DNA of 35,465 nucleotides from Streptomyces sp. TRM64462 (GCF_013362995.1 NZ_JABWDV010000373.1:1-35465), one strand, 5' to 3'; shown: positions 21,297 through 29,670, counted from the first letter of the stretch. Translations and numbers: made by a program. The notes: generated by a model from the sequence alone, not told the origin.

Positions 21297-22766
21297 ATGT
21301 CAACCACGCTCGGCCGGACGCGTTCCGGAGCCGAATCCGACCTCGCGGGGCGGGGCCCCATGCTCTTCGCGATGGTCCTTGCCGTCCTCGGCTACCAGAT
21401 CAACGCGACGATGCTGAGCCCCGCGCTGCCCGACGTCATCGAGCGCCTCGGCACCACCACGGCCGCCGCCGGGCTCTCCCAGACGCTGTTCTTCCTCATG
21501 GCCGCCATCGGCCAGGTCACGCTGGCCCGCCTCAGCGACCAGCGCGGCCGCAAGCCGATGATGCTGCTCTGCGCGGTCGTCCTCATCGTCGGCAACGTGC
21601 TGTGCGTCTTCGCCCCGAACATCGAGGTCTTCATCGCCGGCCGCGTCCTCCAGGGCGTGTCCGCCGCGATGTTCACGCTCGCCTTCCTCACCCTGAACCA
21701 GCTGCTCACACCGGCCGGCTTCGGCAAGGCCGCGGGCATCATCACCGCCGTCAACGGCGGTCTGGCCGGTGTCGACGCCATCGCGGGCGGCCACATCGCC
21801 GACACCATCGGGTTCCGCGGCATCTTCGTCTGCTCCACGCTCATCGCCGTCGCCGGCCTCATCGGCGTCCGCCGGTACGTCCCCGACGTGCCGCCCACCA
21901 CCGAGCCCGGCGCCCGGTTCGACGCGCGCGGCATCACCGCCCTCGCCCTCGGCCTCACCGGCATCCTCGTCGGCCTCGCCCAGGGCGCCGCCTGGGGCTG
22001 GACCTCCGCGCTCACGCTGGGCTTCCTCCTCGGCGGCCTCGCCTCGCTGGCGTTCTTCGTCGTGTCGCAGAAGAGCGCCCCGAACCCGGTCATCGACCTC
22101 GACGTGCTGGCCTCGCGCCGCGCCTGGCCGCTGCTCATCACCACGATCTGCACGCTCGGCGGCGCGTTCGGCGCCATCGCCCTGACCATCCCGCTGTTCT
22201 CGCAGGACGCCCGGGTCGGCCTCGGACTGTCGGCGGTGACCGCCGCGGTCCTGTTCCTCACCCCGATCCAGCTCATCGGTGTGATCTCGGCGCCGCTCAC
22301 CGGCCGCCTCGGCCCCAAGGTCGGCTGGCGGAGGATCGTCGTCACCGGTGCGATCGCCAACTTCGCGATCTTCCTGGTCGCCACGCTGTTCCTGCACAGC
22401 GAGTGGATCCTCGTCGCCGCCCTCGCCGCGCTCGGTGTCACGTACGGCGGTTTCATGCTCACCGGCCTCAACGGCCTCGCCGTCACCACCGCGCCCAAGG
22501 ACAAGCCCGGCTCGCTCTCCGGACTCAACGGCGCCTGCTTCGGCATCGGCGCGTCCCTCGGCATCGCCCTCGCCTCCGCGATGATCACCGCGGGCAGCGA
22601 CGCCCAGGGCGTCACCGAGGCCGGCTACCGGAACGCCATGTACACCGCGCTCGCGCTCCTCGGCATCGGCGTGATCACCGCCCTGCTCATCCAGCGCCCG
22701 CAGCAGGAGCAGGAGGCGGACGCCGCCGCCGACGAGGACCGGCCGCTGATCGTCACCCACCACTGA
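21297..22766 (+). CDS. MFS transporter (14-helix, DHA2-like)
   Basis: 489-residue inner-membrane transporter with about 14 hydrophobic segments, beginning at LFAMVLAVLGYQINATML. MFS motif A appears as ARLSDQRGRKPMM after helix 2, and motif C-like glycines in TAVNGGLAGVDAIAGGHIAD suggest an antiporter of the drug:H+ type. The ATG at 21297 has AAAGGGG about 6 bases upstream. A short acidic tail (EQEADAAADEDRP) ends the protein. It is divergent from and probably controlled by the GntR/UTRA regulator. Export or import of a nucleoside is possible because adenosine deaminase is nearby, but that is weak inference. Confidence 0.92.
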   Translation: MSTTLGRTRSGAESDLAGRGPMLFAMVLAVLGYQINATMLSPALPDVIERLGTTTAAAGLSQTLFFLMAAIGQVTLARLSDQRGRKPMMLLCAVVLIVGNVLCVFAPNIEVFIAGRVLQGVSAAMFTLAFLTLNQLLTPAGFGKAAGIITAVNGGLAGVDAIAGGHIADTIGFRGIFVCSTLIAVAGLIGVRRYVPDVPPTTEPGARFDARGITALALGLTGILVGLAQGAAWGWTSALTLGFLLGGLASLAFFVVSQKSAPNPVIDLDVLASRRAWPLLITTICTLGGAFGAIALTIPLFSQDARVGLGLSAVTAAVLFLTPIQLIGVISAPLTGRLGPKVGWRRIVVTGAIANFAIFLVATLFLHSEWILVAALAALGVTYGGFMLTGLNGLAVTTAPKDKPGSLSGLNGACFGIGASLGIALASAMITAGSDAQGVTEAGYRNAMYTALALLGIGVITALLIQRPQQEQEADAAADEDRPLIVTHH

Positions 22767-22785
22767 GACCGGCCGGGCCCGCTTC

Positions 22786-22791
22786 TAGGCT
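22786..22791 (+). promoter_or_regulatory. -10 box for leaderless GNAT mRNA
   Basis: TAGGCT with a 6-base gap to the ATG at 22798 and no ribosome-binding site, the third case of this arrangement in the window. Confidence 0.45.
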
Positions 22792-22797
22792 GGCCGT

Positions 22798-23382
22798 ATG
22801 GACGATCACCGCGGCACGCCCCCCGCCTACCTCGCCGAAGGCAGGCGGGTGGGTGTGCGGCCGTTCCGGTACGAGGACGCCGACGAGTTCACCGCCCGCG
22901 CCCGCGAGAGCCGGGGCCTCCACCGGCCCTGGCTCTTCCCGCCCGACACCGCCGACGCGTACGCCGGCTACGCCCGGGCCCTCATCGAGGCCCCGGACCG
23001 CGCCGGCTACCTCGTCTGCGCCCGCGAAAGCGGCGCCGTGGCCGGGTTCGTCAACATCAACAACATCGTGCGCGGCTCCTTCCTGAGCGGGGCGCTCGGA
23101 TACGGCGCGTTCGCGCACGCCGCGGGCCGCGGTCTGATGAGCGAGGCCCTGGAACTCGTCCTGAGCCACGCCTTCGGGCCCCTCGGACTGCATCGCCTCG
23201 AAGCCAACATCCAGCCCGGCAACGCCGCTTCCCTCGCGCTCGTGCGCCGCGCCGGATTCCGCAAGGAGGGCTTCTCCCCGGCGATGCTCTTCATCGACGG
23301 GGCCTGGCGCGACCACGAACGCTGGGCGATCACGGCCGAGATGCTGCCACCACCGCCGGGGAGCACCGCCGCGCGGCGGTAG
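22798..23382 (+). CDS. GNAT family N-acetyltransferase (RimJ/RimL type)
   Basis: 194-residue acetyl-CoA-dependent acetyltransferase. The N-terminal block VGVRPFRYEDADEFTARARES, the central strand GAVAGFVNINNIV, and the block GRGLMSEALELVLSHAFGPLGLHRLEANIQPGNAASLALVRRAGFRKEG follow the RimJ/RimL pattern (motif A pyrophosphate loop followed by the N-A-x-S helix). Targets may be a ribosomal-protein N terminus, another protein or a small amine; the sequence does not decide. The ATG at 22798 has a -10 box at leaderless spacing. It converges on the VOC gene. Confidence 0.93.
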   Translation: MDDHRGTPPAYLAEGRRVGVRPFRYEDADEFTARARESRGLHRPWLFPPDTADAYAGYARALIEAPDRAGYLVCARESGAVAGFVNINNIVRGSFLSGALGYGAFAHAAGRGLMSEALELVLSHAFGPLGLHRLEANIQPGNAASLALVRRAGFRKEGFSPAMLFIDGAWRDHERWAITAEMLPPPPGSTAARR

Positions 23383-23415
23383 CCGTACGTGCGTACGGTG
23401 CGTATGGTGCGTACG
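23383..23415. terminator. Hairpin and 9-bp repeats between convergent GNAT and VOC genes
   Basis: CCGTACG-TG-CGTACGG (23383-23398) is a perfect 7-bp inverted repeat. It merges into three 9-bp units gtgcgtacg/gtgcgtatg/gtgcgtacg (23389-23415). It probably serves as a bidirectional terminator for the two convergent genes. Confidence 0.5.
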
Positions 23416-23417
23416 GC

Positions 23418-23768
23418 TCAGCCGTGGCGGCGGTCCACGTACTCGAACACCGACCCGTCCGGGTGGACCGCGATCAGGTTCCGCCCCGCGGGCGTCGCCA
23501 CCGGCCCCGCGAGCACCTGCGCCCCGACCTCCGTCAGCGTCGCGTGCGCGGCGTCCACGTCCTCCACCGCGATCGTCGCCGCCACCTTGCGCAGCACCGC
23601 CAGCTCCGCCTCGGGGCCGCTCATCAGCAGGAAACAGCCGACGGCGGCGGCGTGGACGCCGCCGCGCTCGAACCGCAGTGCCCTGCTGCCGGTGAGCCGC
23701 TCGTAGAAGGTCACCGAGGTGTCCAGGTCGTCGACGCAGATGCGCAGTGTGGTGCCGAGGATCTCCAT
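23418..23768 (-). CDS. VOC superfamily protein (glyoxalase/bleomycin-resistance fold)
   Basis: 116 residues forming one vicinal-oxygen-chelate module: LGTTLRICVDDLDTSVTFYERLTG (strand-helix), GCFLLMSG, VEDVDAAHATLTEVGAQVLAGPVATPAGRNLIAVHPDGSVFEYVDR. The Glu in VFEYVD fits a metal ligand, but a full ligand set is not obvious, so it may bind rather than convert its ligand. The start is ATG at 23768 (MEILGT). It lies 25 bases downstream of the methyltransferase gene on the same strand and is probably co-transcribed. No function is assigned. Confidence 0.9.
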   Translation of the reverse strand: MEILGTTLRICVDDLDTSVTFYERLTGSRALRFERGGVHAAAVGCFLLMSGPEAELAVLRKVAATIAVEDVDAAHATLTEVGAQVLAGPVATPAGRNLIAVHPDGSVFEYVDRRHG

Positions 23769-23793
23769 GTAGGGCAAGGGTAGTTGCGGAACG

Positions 23794-24597
23794 TCACACC
23801 CGGCAGAGGATCTCGCCGTGCGGGACCAGGAACCATCCGTCCTCGTCCGCGCCCCACTCCCGCCAGCCGGCGGCGATCGCCGCCAGGCGCTCCGGCGTCG
23901 TGTGCCCGCCCTCCACCGCCAGGCGCGCGTACACGGAGTCCGTCGTCCGGTCCGCCCACAGGCCGCTCCACCACGCCCGCTCCTCCGGTGTGGCGAAACA
24001 CCACACACCGGCGCTCGGCGTGATGTCCGTGAACCCCGCCTGCCGCGCCCACGACAGCAGCCGCCGTCCGGCGTCCGGCTCACCGCCGTTGGCCCGCGCG
24101 ACCCGGCGGTACAGCCGCTGCCAGTCGTCCAGCGCCGGGATCGCGGGGAACCACGAGAACGCCGCGTAATCGCTGTCCCGTACCGCGACCACACCGCCGG
24201 GGCGGCACACCCGTCGCATCTCGCGCAGCGCCCGCACCGGGTCACCCACGTGCTGGAGCACCTGGTGGGCGTGGACCACATGGAACGAGTCATCCGCGTA
24301 CGCCAGGGCATGGATGTCCGCCACAGCGAACTCCACGTTGTCCAGGGCGCGTCCGGCCGCCGCGTCCCGCGCCTGTGCCAGGACGCCCTCCGCCGCGTCC
24401 ACCGCCGTGACGTGTCCCGGCGCGACCAGGGCGGCCAGGTCGGCGGTGATCGTGCCCGGGCCGCAGCCCACGTCCAGCACGTCGAGCCCCGGGCGCAGCT
24501 CGCCCAGCAGATACGCCGCCGAGTTCGCGGCCGTACGCCAGCGGTGCGAGCGCAGCACCGACTCGTGGTGGCCATGGGTGTAGACAGCGTCTGTCAT
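23794..24597 (-). CDS. Class I SAM-dependent methyltransferase (UbiE/Methyltransf_11 type)
   Basis: 267 residues. Motif I is LDVGCGPGTITADL, then TAVDAAEGVL, VEFAVADIHALAYADDSFHVVHAHQVLQHV (motif II/post-II) and MRRVCRPGGVVAVRDSDYAAFSWFP (motif III), the usual order of the UbiE-like family. The C-terminal part is typical of a group of actinobacterial methyltransferases that begin with YTHGHHESVLRSHRWRTA. The ATG at 24597 has GGAG 7 bases upstream; a longer start at an upstream ATG would overlap that site. Its acceptor is unknown. It is likely the first gene of a two-gene unit with the VOC protein. Confidence 0.92.
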   Translation of the reverse strand: MTDAVYTHGHHESVLRSHRWRTAANSAAYLLGELRPGLDVLDVGCGPGTITADLAALVAPGHVTAVDAAEGVLAQARDAAAGRALDNVEFAVADIHALAYADDSFHVVHAHQVLQHVGDPVRALREMRRVCRPGGVVAVRDSDYAAFSWFPAIPALDDWQRLYRRVARANGGEPDAGRRLLSWARQAGFTDITPSAGVWCFATPEERAWWSGLWADRTTDSVYARLAVEGGHTTPERLAAIAAGWREWGADEDGWFLVPHGEILCRV

Positions 24598-24660
24598 CGC
24601 CGTACTCCGTCTCATTCGGGGACCGGGCAGGGCAGCAACGGTACGCCGTCGTGTTGAATA

Positions 24661-24678
24661 GCGAGACGCGTTTCTCGC
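24661..24678. promoter_or_regulatory. Inverted repeat GCGAGA-N6-TCTCGC between divergent genes
   Basis: Perfect 6-bp arms, 64 bases above the methyltransferase start and 57 bases above the small membrane protein start, just after TTGAAT. It is a possible operator serving either gene. Confidence 0.35.
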
Positions 24679-24699
24679 CATGTGGACATCGGGGGTGGT

Positions 24700-24724
24700 G
24701 TTACGGGCGGGGAGGCCCGGGTAC
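24700..24724 (+). promoter_or_regulatory. SigB-type promoter candidate before the small Pro-rich membrane protein
   Basis: GTTAC (24700-24704), 14-base spacer, GGGTAC (24719-24724), 10 bases before the ATG at 24735. It fits the GNNTN-N14-16-GGGTAC/T form described for Streptomyces SigB-family factors. The transcript would have only a few leader bases. Confidence 0.4.
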
Positions 24725-24734
24725 CCGCCGCCGC

Positions 24735-25094
24735 ATGGACACGAAGACCCCGCGGTCCCGGCCGTCGGTACGGGCGACGGCCGCGGCGCTGGGCTGCGCG
24801 CTGCTGGCCGCGCTGCTCGCGGTGGTACGGCGACGGGCCACCCGTACGACCGAACAGCCGTACCGCATCCCCGAGCACACCGGCCCGGGCCCCGTCCCCG
24901 TCCCGGGCGCCGAACCCGCCCACATGGAGCACGCCCGCACGGAGGCCGGCCACGTGGAGCCCGGCCGCCCGGAAGCCGAGCCCGGAGCGGAAGCGCAGCC
25001 GGCGCCCGCCACCCCGCCCGAGCCGCCCGCCCCCGCCCCCGCGACCCCGCCGGAGCCCCCCGCCGACCCGGAGGCCCCGCACCACCGCGCCTGA
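24735..25094 (+). CDS. Small single-TM protein with Pro/Glu/Ala-rich tail
   Basis: 119 residues. A basic start (MDTKTPRSRPSVR) is followed by one hydrophobic segment (AAALGCALLAALLAVV, about 14-29), an Arg stop-transfer run, and then a low-complexity tail rich in Pro, Glu and Ala with PAPATPPEPP repeats. A membrane anchor with a disordered extension is likely. I do not recognise a family. There is no ribosome-binding site, but a SigB-like promoter is positioned for a near-leaderless mRNA. An opposite-strand frame through this region is open too, but it lacks an orderly protein-like composition. Coding status is moderately supported. Confidence 0.55.
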   Translation: MDTKTPRSRPSVRATAAALGCALLAALLAVVRRRATRTTEQPYRIPEHTGPGPVPVPGAEPAHMEHARTEAGHVEPGRPEAEPGAEAQPAPATPPEPPAPAPATPPEPPADPEAPHHRA

Positions 25095-25166
25095 GCCGAC
25101 CGCGCATCCGGCGCCCAGCACCCCACGCCCACCCGCACGCACGCCGCCCCACCCGCTGGAGGCCCT

Positions 25167-26522
25167 GTGACCACCCCGCCGCGACGACCGCCGCGCGTCC
25201 TGATCGTCGGAGCCGGCTTCGCCGGCTACCAGGCGGCCCGCGCACTCGACCGCAGCCTGCGCGGCCGCGCCGAGACCGTCCTGCTCAACCCCACCGACTA
25301 CTTCCTCTATCTGCCGCTGCTCCCGCAGGTCGCCGCCGGCATCCTCGAACCCCGCCGCGTGACCGTGTCCCTGCCCGGCACCCTCCGCCACGTACGGCTG
25401 GTGCTCGGCCAGGCCGACCGCATCGACCTTGACGGCCGCGGCGTCCACTTCACGGACCCGGAGGGCAGGCCGGGCGAGATCCGCTACGACCGGCTGCTCG
25501 TCGCCGTCGGCAGCGTCAGCAAACTCCTCCCGATCCCCGGTGTCGCCGAGCACGCCACCGGCTTCCGGGGCCTGCCCGAGGCGCTCTACCTGCGCGACCA
25601 CATCACCCGCCAGACCGAGCTCGCCGCCACCGAGACCGACCCGGCCGCGGTGGCCGCCCGCTGCACGTTCGTGGTCGTCGGCGCCGGCTACACCGGCACC
25701 GAGGTCGCCGCCCACGGCAAGATGTTCACCGACGCGCTCGCCCGCAAGCAGCCCGGACCCGCCGGCCGGCTCACGCCCCGCTGGCTGCTCGTCGACGTCG
25801 CCCCGCGCGTCCTGCCCGGCCTCGGCGAACGGCTCGCCGCCACCGCCGACCGCATCCTGCGCGACCGCGGCGTGGAGATCCGCACCGGCACCTCCGTACA
25901 GGAGTCGACATCCGAGGGCGTACGGCTCGACGACGGCGACTTCATCCCCACCAGGTCCCTGATCTGGTGCGTCGGTGTCCGCCCCGACCCGCTCGTCGCC
26001 GAACTCGGCCTGCCCGTCGAGAAGGGCAGGCTCGTCGTCACCCCCGAACTCACCGTGCCCGGCCACCCGGAGGTCTTCGCGTGCGGCGACGCCGCCGCCG
26101 TCCCCGACCTCACGCGCCCCGGCGAACTGACGCCCATGACCGCCCAGCACGCCTCCCGGCAGGGCCGGACCGCCGCCCGCAACATCGCCGCCTCTCTCGG
26201 CCACGGCACCCCCGCCCCGTACCGCCACGGCGACCTCGGCTTCGCTGTCGACCTCGGCGGCGTCAAGGCGGCCGCCAACCCGCTCGGCCTCCCGCTGTCC
26301 GGCCCCCTCGCCGGTGCCGTCACCCGCGGCTACCACCTGGCCGCGATGCCCGGCAACCGGGTCCGGGTCGCCGCCGACTGGCTCCTCGACGCCGCCCTGC
26401 CCCGGCAGGCCGTCCAGCTCGGCCTGGTCCGCTCCTGGCAGGTCCCCCTCGACACCGGTGCGCCCGAACTCGTCCACGCCCCGGGCCGCCCCGGCCCTGA
26501 AGGCTCCGCAGGTAAGGAGTGA
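25167..26522 (+). CDS. NDH-2-like FAD/NAD(P)-dependent oxidoreductase
   Basis: 451-residue flavoprotein of the type II NADH dehydrogenase family, expected to pass electrons from NAD(P)H to quinone at the inner face of the membrane. FAD-binding Rossmann motif VLIVGAGFAGYQAAR (residues 11-25), YFLYLPLLPQVAAG typical of NDH-2, second dinucleotide fold VVVGAGYTGTEVA (about 170-182), and the FAD pyrophosphate/ribityl block VFACGDAAAVP (about 305-315), followed by MTAQHASRQGRTAARNIAA. No clear C-terminal membrane helix is seen. The GTG at 25167 has GGAGG 4 bases upstream. It overlaps the transketolase start. Dehydrogenase activity is a family inference; some relatives use other acceptors. Confidence 0.9.
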   Translation: MTTPPRRPPRVLIVGAGFAGYQAARALDRSLRGRAETVLLNPTDYFLYLPLLPQVAAGILEPRRVTVSLPGTLRHVRLVLGQADRIDLDGRGVHFTDPEGRPGEIRYDRLLVAVGSVSKLLPIPGVAEHATGFRGLPEALYLRDHITRQTELAATETDPAAVAARCTFVVVGAGYTGTEVAAHGKMFTDALARKQPGPAGRLTPRWLLVDVAPRVLPGLGERLAATADRILRDRGVEIRTGTSVQESTSEGVRLDDGDFIPTRSLIWCVGVRPDPLVAELGLPVEKGRLVVTPELTVPGHPEVFACGDAAAVPDLTRPGELTPMTAQHASRQGRTAARNIAASLGHGTPAPYRHGDLGFAVDLGGVKAAANPLGLPLSGPLAGAVTRGYHLAAMPGNRVRVAADWLLDAALPRQAVQLGLVRSWQVPLDTGAPELVHAPGRPGPEGSAGKE

Positions 26523-28375
26523 GCGACGCCATGCAGTACGAGGAACTCGCCGACCTCGGCCAGCAGTTGAGGGCCGACGCGGTACGCGCCGCCGACGCGG
26601 CGGGCTCGGGCCACCCGACGTCCGCCATGTCGGCCGCCGACCTCGCCGCCGTCCTCCTCGCCCACCACCTGCGCTACGACTTCGACCACCCCGACCACCC
26701 CGGCAACGACCGGTTCGTGCTCTCCAAGGGCCACGCCTCCCCGCTCCTCTACGCCCTGTACCGCGCCGCCGGCGCCATCGACGAGGACGAACTGCTCGGC
26801 TACCGCACCCTCGGCAGCCGCCTCGAAGGGCACCCCACACCGCGGCTCCCCTGGGTGGACGTCGCCACCGGCTCCCTCGGCCAGGGCCTGCCCGTCGCCG
26901 TCGGCATGGCCCTCGCCGGACAGCGCCTCGACCGCCTCCCGTACCGCGTGTACGTGCTGTCGGGCGACAGCGAGATGGCGGAGGGCTCCGTGTGGGAGGC
27001 CGTGGAGCACGCCGCGTACAACCACCTCGACAACCTCACCCTCATCGTGGACGTCAACCGGCTCGGCCAGCGCGGGCCGACGCGGCACGAGCACGACCTC
27101 GACGCGTACGCGCGCCGCCTGCACGCCTTCGGCTGGCACGTCGTCGAGGTCGACGGCCACGACGTGCAGGCCGTCGACGCCGCCTACGCCGAGGCCCGCT
27201 CCACCACCCGGCAGCCCACCGCGATCCTCGCCCGCACCCGCAAGGGCCGCGGTGTCGAGGCCGTCGAGGACCGCGAGGGCCGGCACGGCAAGCCCCTGCC
27301 GGACGCCGGCGCCGCGATCGCCGAGCTGGGCGGCGTACGCCACACCCGGGTCGCCGTCCAGTCGCCGCCCGAGGGCAAGGTGCTGCCCGCCGTCGAGGAC
27401 ACCGCGCCCGAACTGCCCCGCTACGACGTCGGGGACAGCGTCGCCACCCGCACCGCGTACGGCCACGCGCTCGAAGCGGTCGGCTCCGCGCGCGGCCGGG
27501 TCGTCGCGCTCGACGCGGAGGTCAGCGACTCCACGCGCGCGGAGTTCTTCGCGAAGGCCCACCCCGACCGGTTCTTCGAGTGCTACATCGCGGAACAGCA
27601 GATGGTCGCCGCCGCCGTCGGCCTGGCCGCGCGCGGCTACGTGCCGTACGCGTCGTCGTTCGCGGCGTTCCTCACCCGCGCCCACGACTTCGTGCGGATG
27701 GCCGCCGTGGGCCGCGCCGGCGTCAACCTGGTCGGCTCGCACGCGGGCGTCTCCATCGGGCAGGACGGGCCGTCCCAGATGGGCCTGGAGGACCTGAGCC
27801 TGTTCCGCGCCGTGCACGGCAGCACCGTCCTGTACCCGTGCGACGCCAACCAGACCGCCCGCCTGGTCGCCGCCATGGCGGACCTCGACGGCATCCGCTA
27901 CCTGCGCACCACGCGCGGCGACACGCCCGTCGTCTACGGGCCCGACGAGGAGTTCCCGGTCGGCGGCAGCAAGGTGCTGCGCCACCACGACCACGACAAG
28001 GCCACCGTCGTCGCGGCGGGCGTCACCGTCCACGAGGCGCTCAAGGCGGCCGACCTGCTGGACGCGGACGGCATCCCGGTGCGGGTCATCGACCTGTACT
28101 CGGTCAAGCCGGTGGACGTCGACACGCTCAACGACGCCGGGGGCCAGACCGGTTGCGTCCTCACCGTCGAGGACCACCACCCGGAGGGCGGCCTGGGCGA
28201 CGCGGTCGCCGAGGCGTTCGCGGACGGGCGCCCGGCACCCCGTACGGCACGGCTCGCCGTACGGAACATGCCCGCGTCGGCGACCCCGGAGGAGCAGCTC
28301 CACGCGGCCGGGATCGACGCGGAGGCCATCGCGGCGGCCGTCAAGCTGCTCGTGGAACGGGTGGTGGCGCACTGA
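26519..28375 (+). CDS. tkt: Transketolase (short, single-chain type)
   Basis: 618-residue thiamine-diphosphate enzyme that moves two-carbon units between sugar phosphates in the pentose-phosphate pathway. Motifs: SGHPTSAMSAADLAAVLL, NDRFVLSKGHASPLLYALY, TGSLGQGLPVAVGMAL, the Mg/ThDP loop LSGDSEMAEGSVWEA, then the pyrimidine domain CYIAEQQMVAAAVGLA with the Glu that activates ThDP, and GSHAGVSIGQDGPSQMGLEDL. The length matches the mammalian-type transketolases (about 620), not the usual bacterial 660-700. The GTG at 26519 overlaps the NDH-2 stop codon (GTGA). An ATG at 26531 has AAGGAG 11 bases upstream and is an alternative start. Pairing with an NADH dehydrogenase is unusual. This is likely a second transketolase beside the housekeeping one. 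Confidence 0.92.
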   Translation: MSDAMQYEELADLGQQLRADAVRAADAAGSGHPTSAMSAADLAAVLLAHHLRYDFDHPDHPGNDRFVLSKGHASPLLYALYRAAGAIDEDELLGYRTLGSRLEGHPTPRLPWVDVATGSLGQGLPVAVGMALAGQRLDRLPYRVYVLSGDSEMAEGSVWEAVEHAAYNHLDNLTLIVDVNRLGQRGPTRHEHDLDAYARRLHAFGWHVVEVDGHDVQAVDAAYAEARSTTRQPTAILARTRKGRGVEAVEDREGRHGKPLPDAGAAIAELGGVRHTRVAVQSPPEGKVLPAVEDTAPELPRYDVGDSVATRTAYGHALEAVGSARGRVVALDAEVSDSTRAEFFAKAHPDRFFECYIAEQQMVAAAVGLAARGYVPYASSFAAFLTRAHDFVRMAAVGRAGVNLVGSHAGVSIGQDGPSQMGLEDLSLFRAVHGSTVLYPCDANQTARLVAAMADLDGIRYLRTTRGDTPVVYGPDEEFPVGGSKVLRHHDHDKATVVAAGVTVHEALKAADLLDADGIPVRVIDLYSVKPVDVDTLNDAGGQTGCVLTVEDHHPEGGLGDAVAEAFADGRPAPRTARLAVRNMPASATPEEQLHAAGIDAEAIAAAVKLLVERVVAH

Positions 28376-28473
28376 CGGGACGAGTGCACTGACGGGACGA
28401 GGCTGCGTGCGCGGCGCGCGCCGGGGCGACGGTTCTCCGTGCCGTGCCCGTGGGCGCCGCGCCGCGCCGTGTC

Positions 28474-28644
28474 CTACCACCGATACCAGCGGGAGCGGCC
28501 ACCGCCTGCCGCGGGCCCCGTGAAGAAGAACCCGAGCAGCCAGATCACCAGCACCGCGACGGCGAACCACCACAGCACGTCCCAGGCGAACCCGGCGCCG
28601 AACAGGATGACCGCCAGCAGCAGAACCAGCAAGATGGCAACCAT
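28474..28644 (-). CDS. Small hydrophobic membrane protein
   Basis: 56 residues with two closely spaced membrane segments (MVAILLVLLLAVILFGAG, then LWWFAVAVLVIWLLGFFF) and a short basic, aromatic tail ending RSRWYRW. It matches a small 'hydrophobic protein' that I recall as widespread in Streptomyces. The ATG at 28644 has GGAGGTG 6 bases upstream. A variant SigB-type promoter (GTGTG-N14-GGGCAC) lies just above. It is divergent from the cation transporter. Function unknown. Confidence 0.8.
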   Translation of the reverse strand: MVAILLVLLLAVILFGAGFAWDVLWWFAVAVLVIWLLGFFFTGPAAGGGRSRWYRW

Positions 28645-28666
28645 GATGTGCACCTCCGCACTCCGA

Positions 28667-28691
28667 GTGCCCGCCCGCGGCGCCCGCACAC
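28667..28691 (-). promoter_or_regulatory. Variant SigB-type promoter of the small hydrophobic protein
   Basis: On the minus strand GTGTG (28691-28687), 14-base spacer, GGGCAC (28672-28667): one mismatch to GGGTAC. The -35 and spacing are identical to those at 30880-30904. The leader would be about 14 bases, just long enough for the GGAGGTG site. Confidence 0.35.
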
Positions 28692-28730
28692 CGCGCCTTC
28701 CGCGGCCACGGCGCGGCCCCCGGGGGTGAC

Positions 28731-29657
28731 GTGACCACGCAGAAGTCCCGGCGCCGGACCGACCGCCGCACACGGCTGACCGTGTGGATCGCGCTCAGCG
28801 CGAACCTGGTCATCGCCGCCGCCAAGGCCGTCGGCGGTCTCGTCGCCGCGTCGCCTGCCCTGCTGTCCGAGGCCGCGCACTCGGTGGCCGACACCCTCAA
28901 CGAGGTCTTCCTGCTCGCCGCGCTCCGCCGCAGCCGCCGTCCGGCCGACCGCCGTCACCCCTTCGGGTACGGCAAGGAGCGCTGGTTCTGGTCGCTGCTG
29001 GCCGCCGTCGTGATCTTCGTGATGGGCGGGTGCTTCTCCTTCTTCCAGGGCTACCAGGCGCTCGCCGGACAGTACGGCGAGCCCACGTCCGCGTACGTCG
29101 CGGGACTCGCCGTGCTGGGCGTCGCGCTGCTCGCCGACGGCAGCTCCCTGCTGCGGGCCCTGTACCAGCGGCGCGCCCGCCGCGCGGACGGCCTCGACCC
29201 GGCGCTGCGCACCGTCATCGCCGAGGACAGCGCCGGGGTGATCGGCGTGCTCATCGCCATGGCCGGCATGAGCCTCCACCTGGCCACGGGCGAGGTGGAG
29301 TGGGAGGCCGCGGCGTCCTTCGGCATCGGCCTGCTCCTGGTGTACGTGGCCTTCCGGCTCGGCCGCGACGCCCGAGAGCAGCTCATCGGTGAGGCGGTGG
29401 ACCCCGTCCTGGCCCGCCGTATCCGCGAACTCCTCGCCGCGCAGCCGGAGATCCACAACGTGGCCGCGCTGCTGACGATGCGCCTCGGCATGGACTCGGC
29501 CCTCGTGGCCGCCCGCGTCGACCTGGTCCCCGGCCTCGACAGCGAGGAGGTCGAGATCGTGTGCGAACGCATCAAACGCGCGGTGCGGCGCAACTGGCCC
29601 GAGGCGGACCAGGTCTTCCTGGACATCACGGAAGCCCCGGTGGACGACGAGGAGTAG
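28731..29657 (+). CDS. Cation diffusion facilitator (CDF) transporter
   Basis: 308-residue predicted divalent-metal/H+ antiporter in the inner membrane. Six helices are readable, with the helix-2 metal site in the form His50-x3-Asp54 (SEAAHSVADTLNE) and a helix-5 partner EDSAGVIGV in which Glu replaces the more common His. A cytoplasmic C-terminal domain (from about 215) carries the CDF fold (HNVAALLTMRLGMDSALVAARVDLVPGLDSEEVE). The GTG start at 28731 follows GGGGGTG. The helix-5 substitution resembles iron/manganese-type or Rv-type CDF proteins more than ZitB; the metal is uncertain. It converges on the baeRF2 gene with only 13 bases between. Confidence 0.92.
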   Translation: MTTQKSRRRTDRRTRLTVWIALSANLVIAAAKAVGGLVAASPALLSEAAHSVADTLNEVFLLAALRRSRRPADRRHPFGYGKERWFWSLLAAVVIFVMGGCFSFFQGYQALAGQYGEPTSAYVAGLAVLGVALLADGSSLLRALYQRRARRADGLDPALRTVIAEDSAGVIGVLIAMAGMSLHLATGEVEWEAAASFGIGLLLVYVAFRLGRDAREQLIGEAVDPVLARRIRELLAAQPEIHNVAALLTMRLGMDSALVAARVDLVPGLDSEEVEIVCERIKRAVRRNWPEADQVFLDITEAPVDDEE

Positions 29658-29670
29658 GTCCCGCGGCGCG

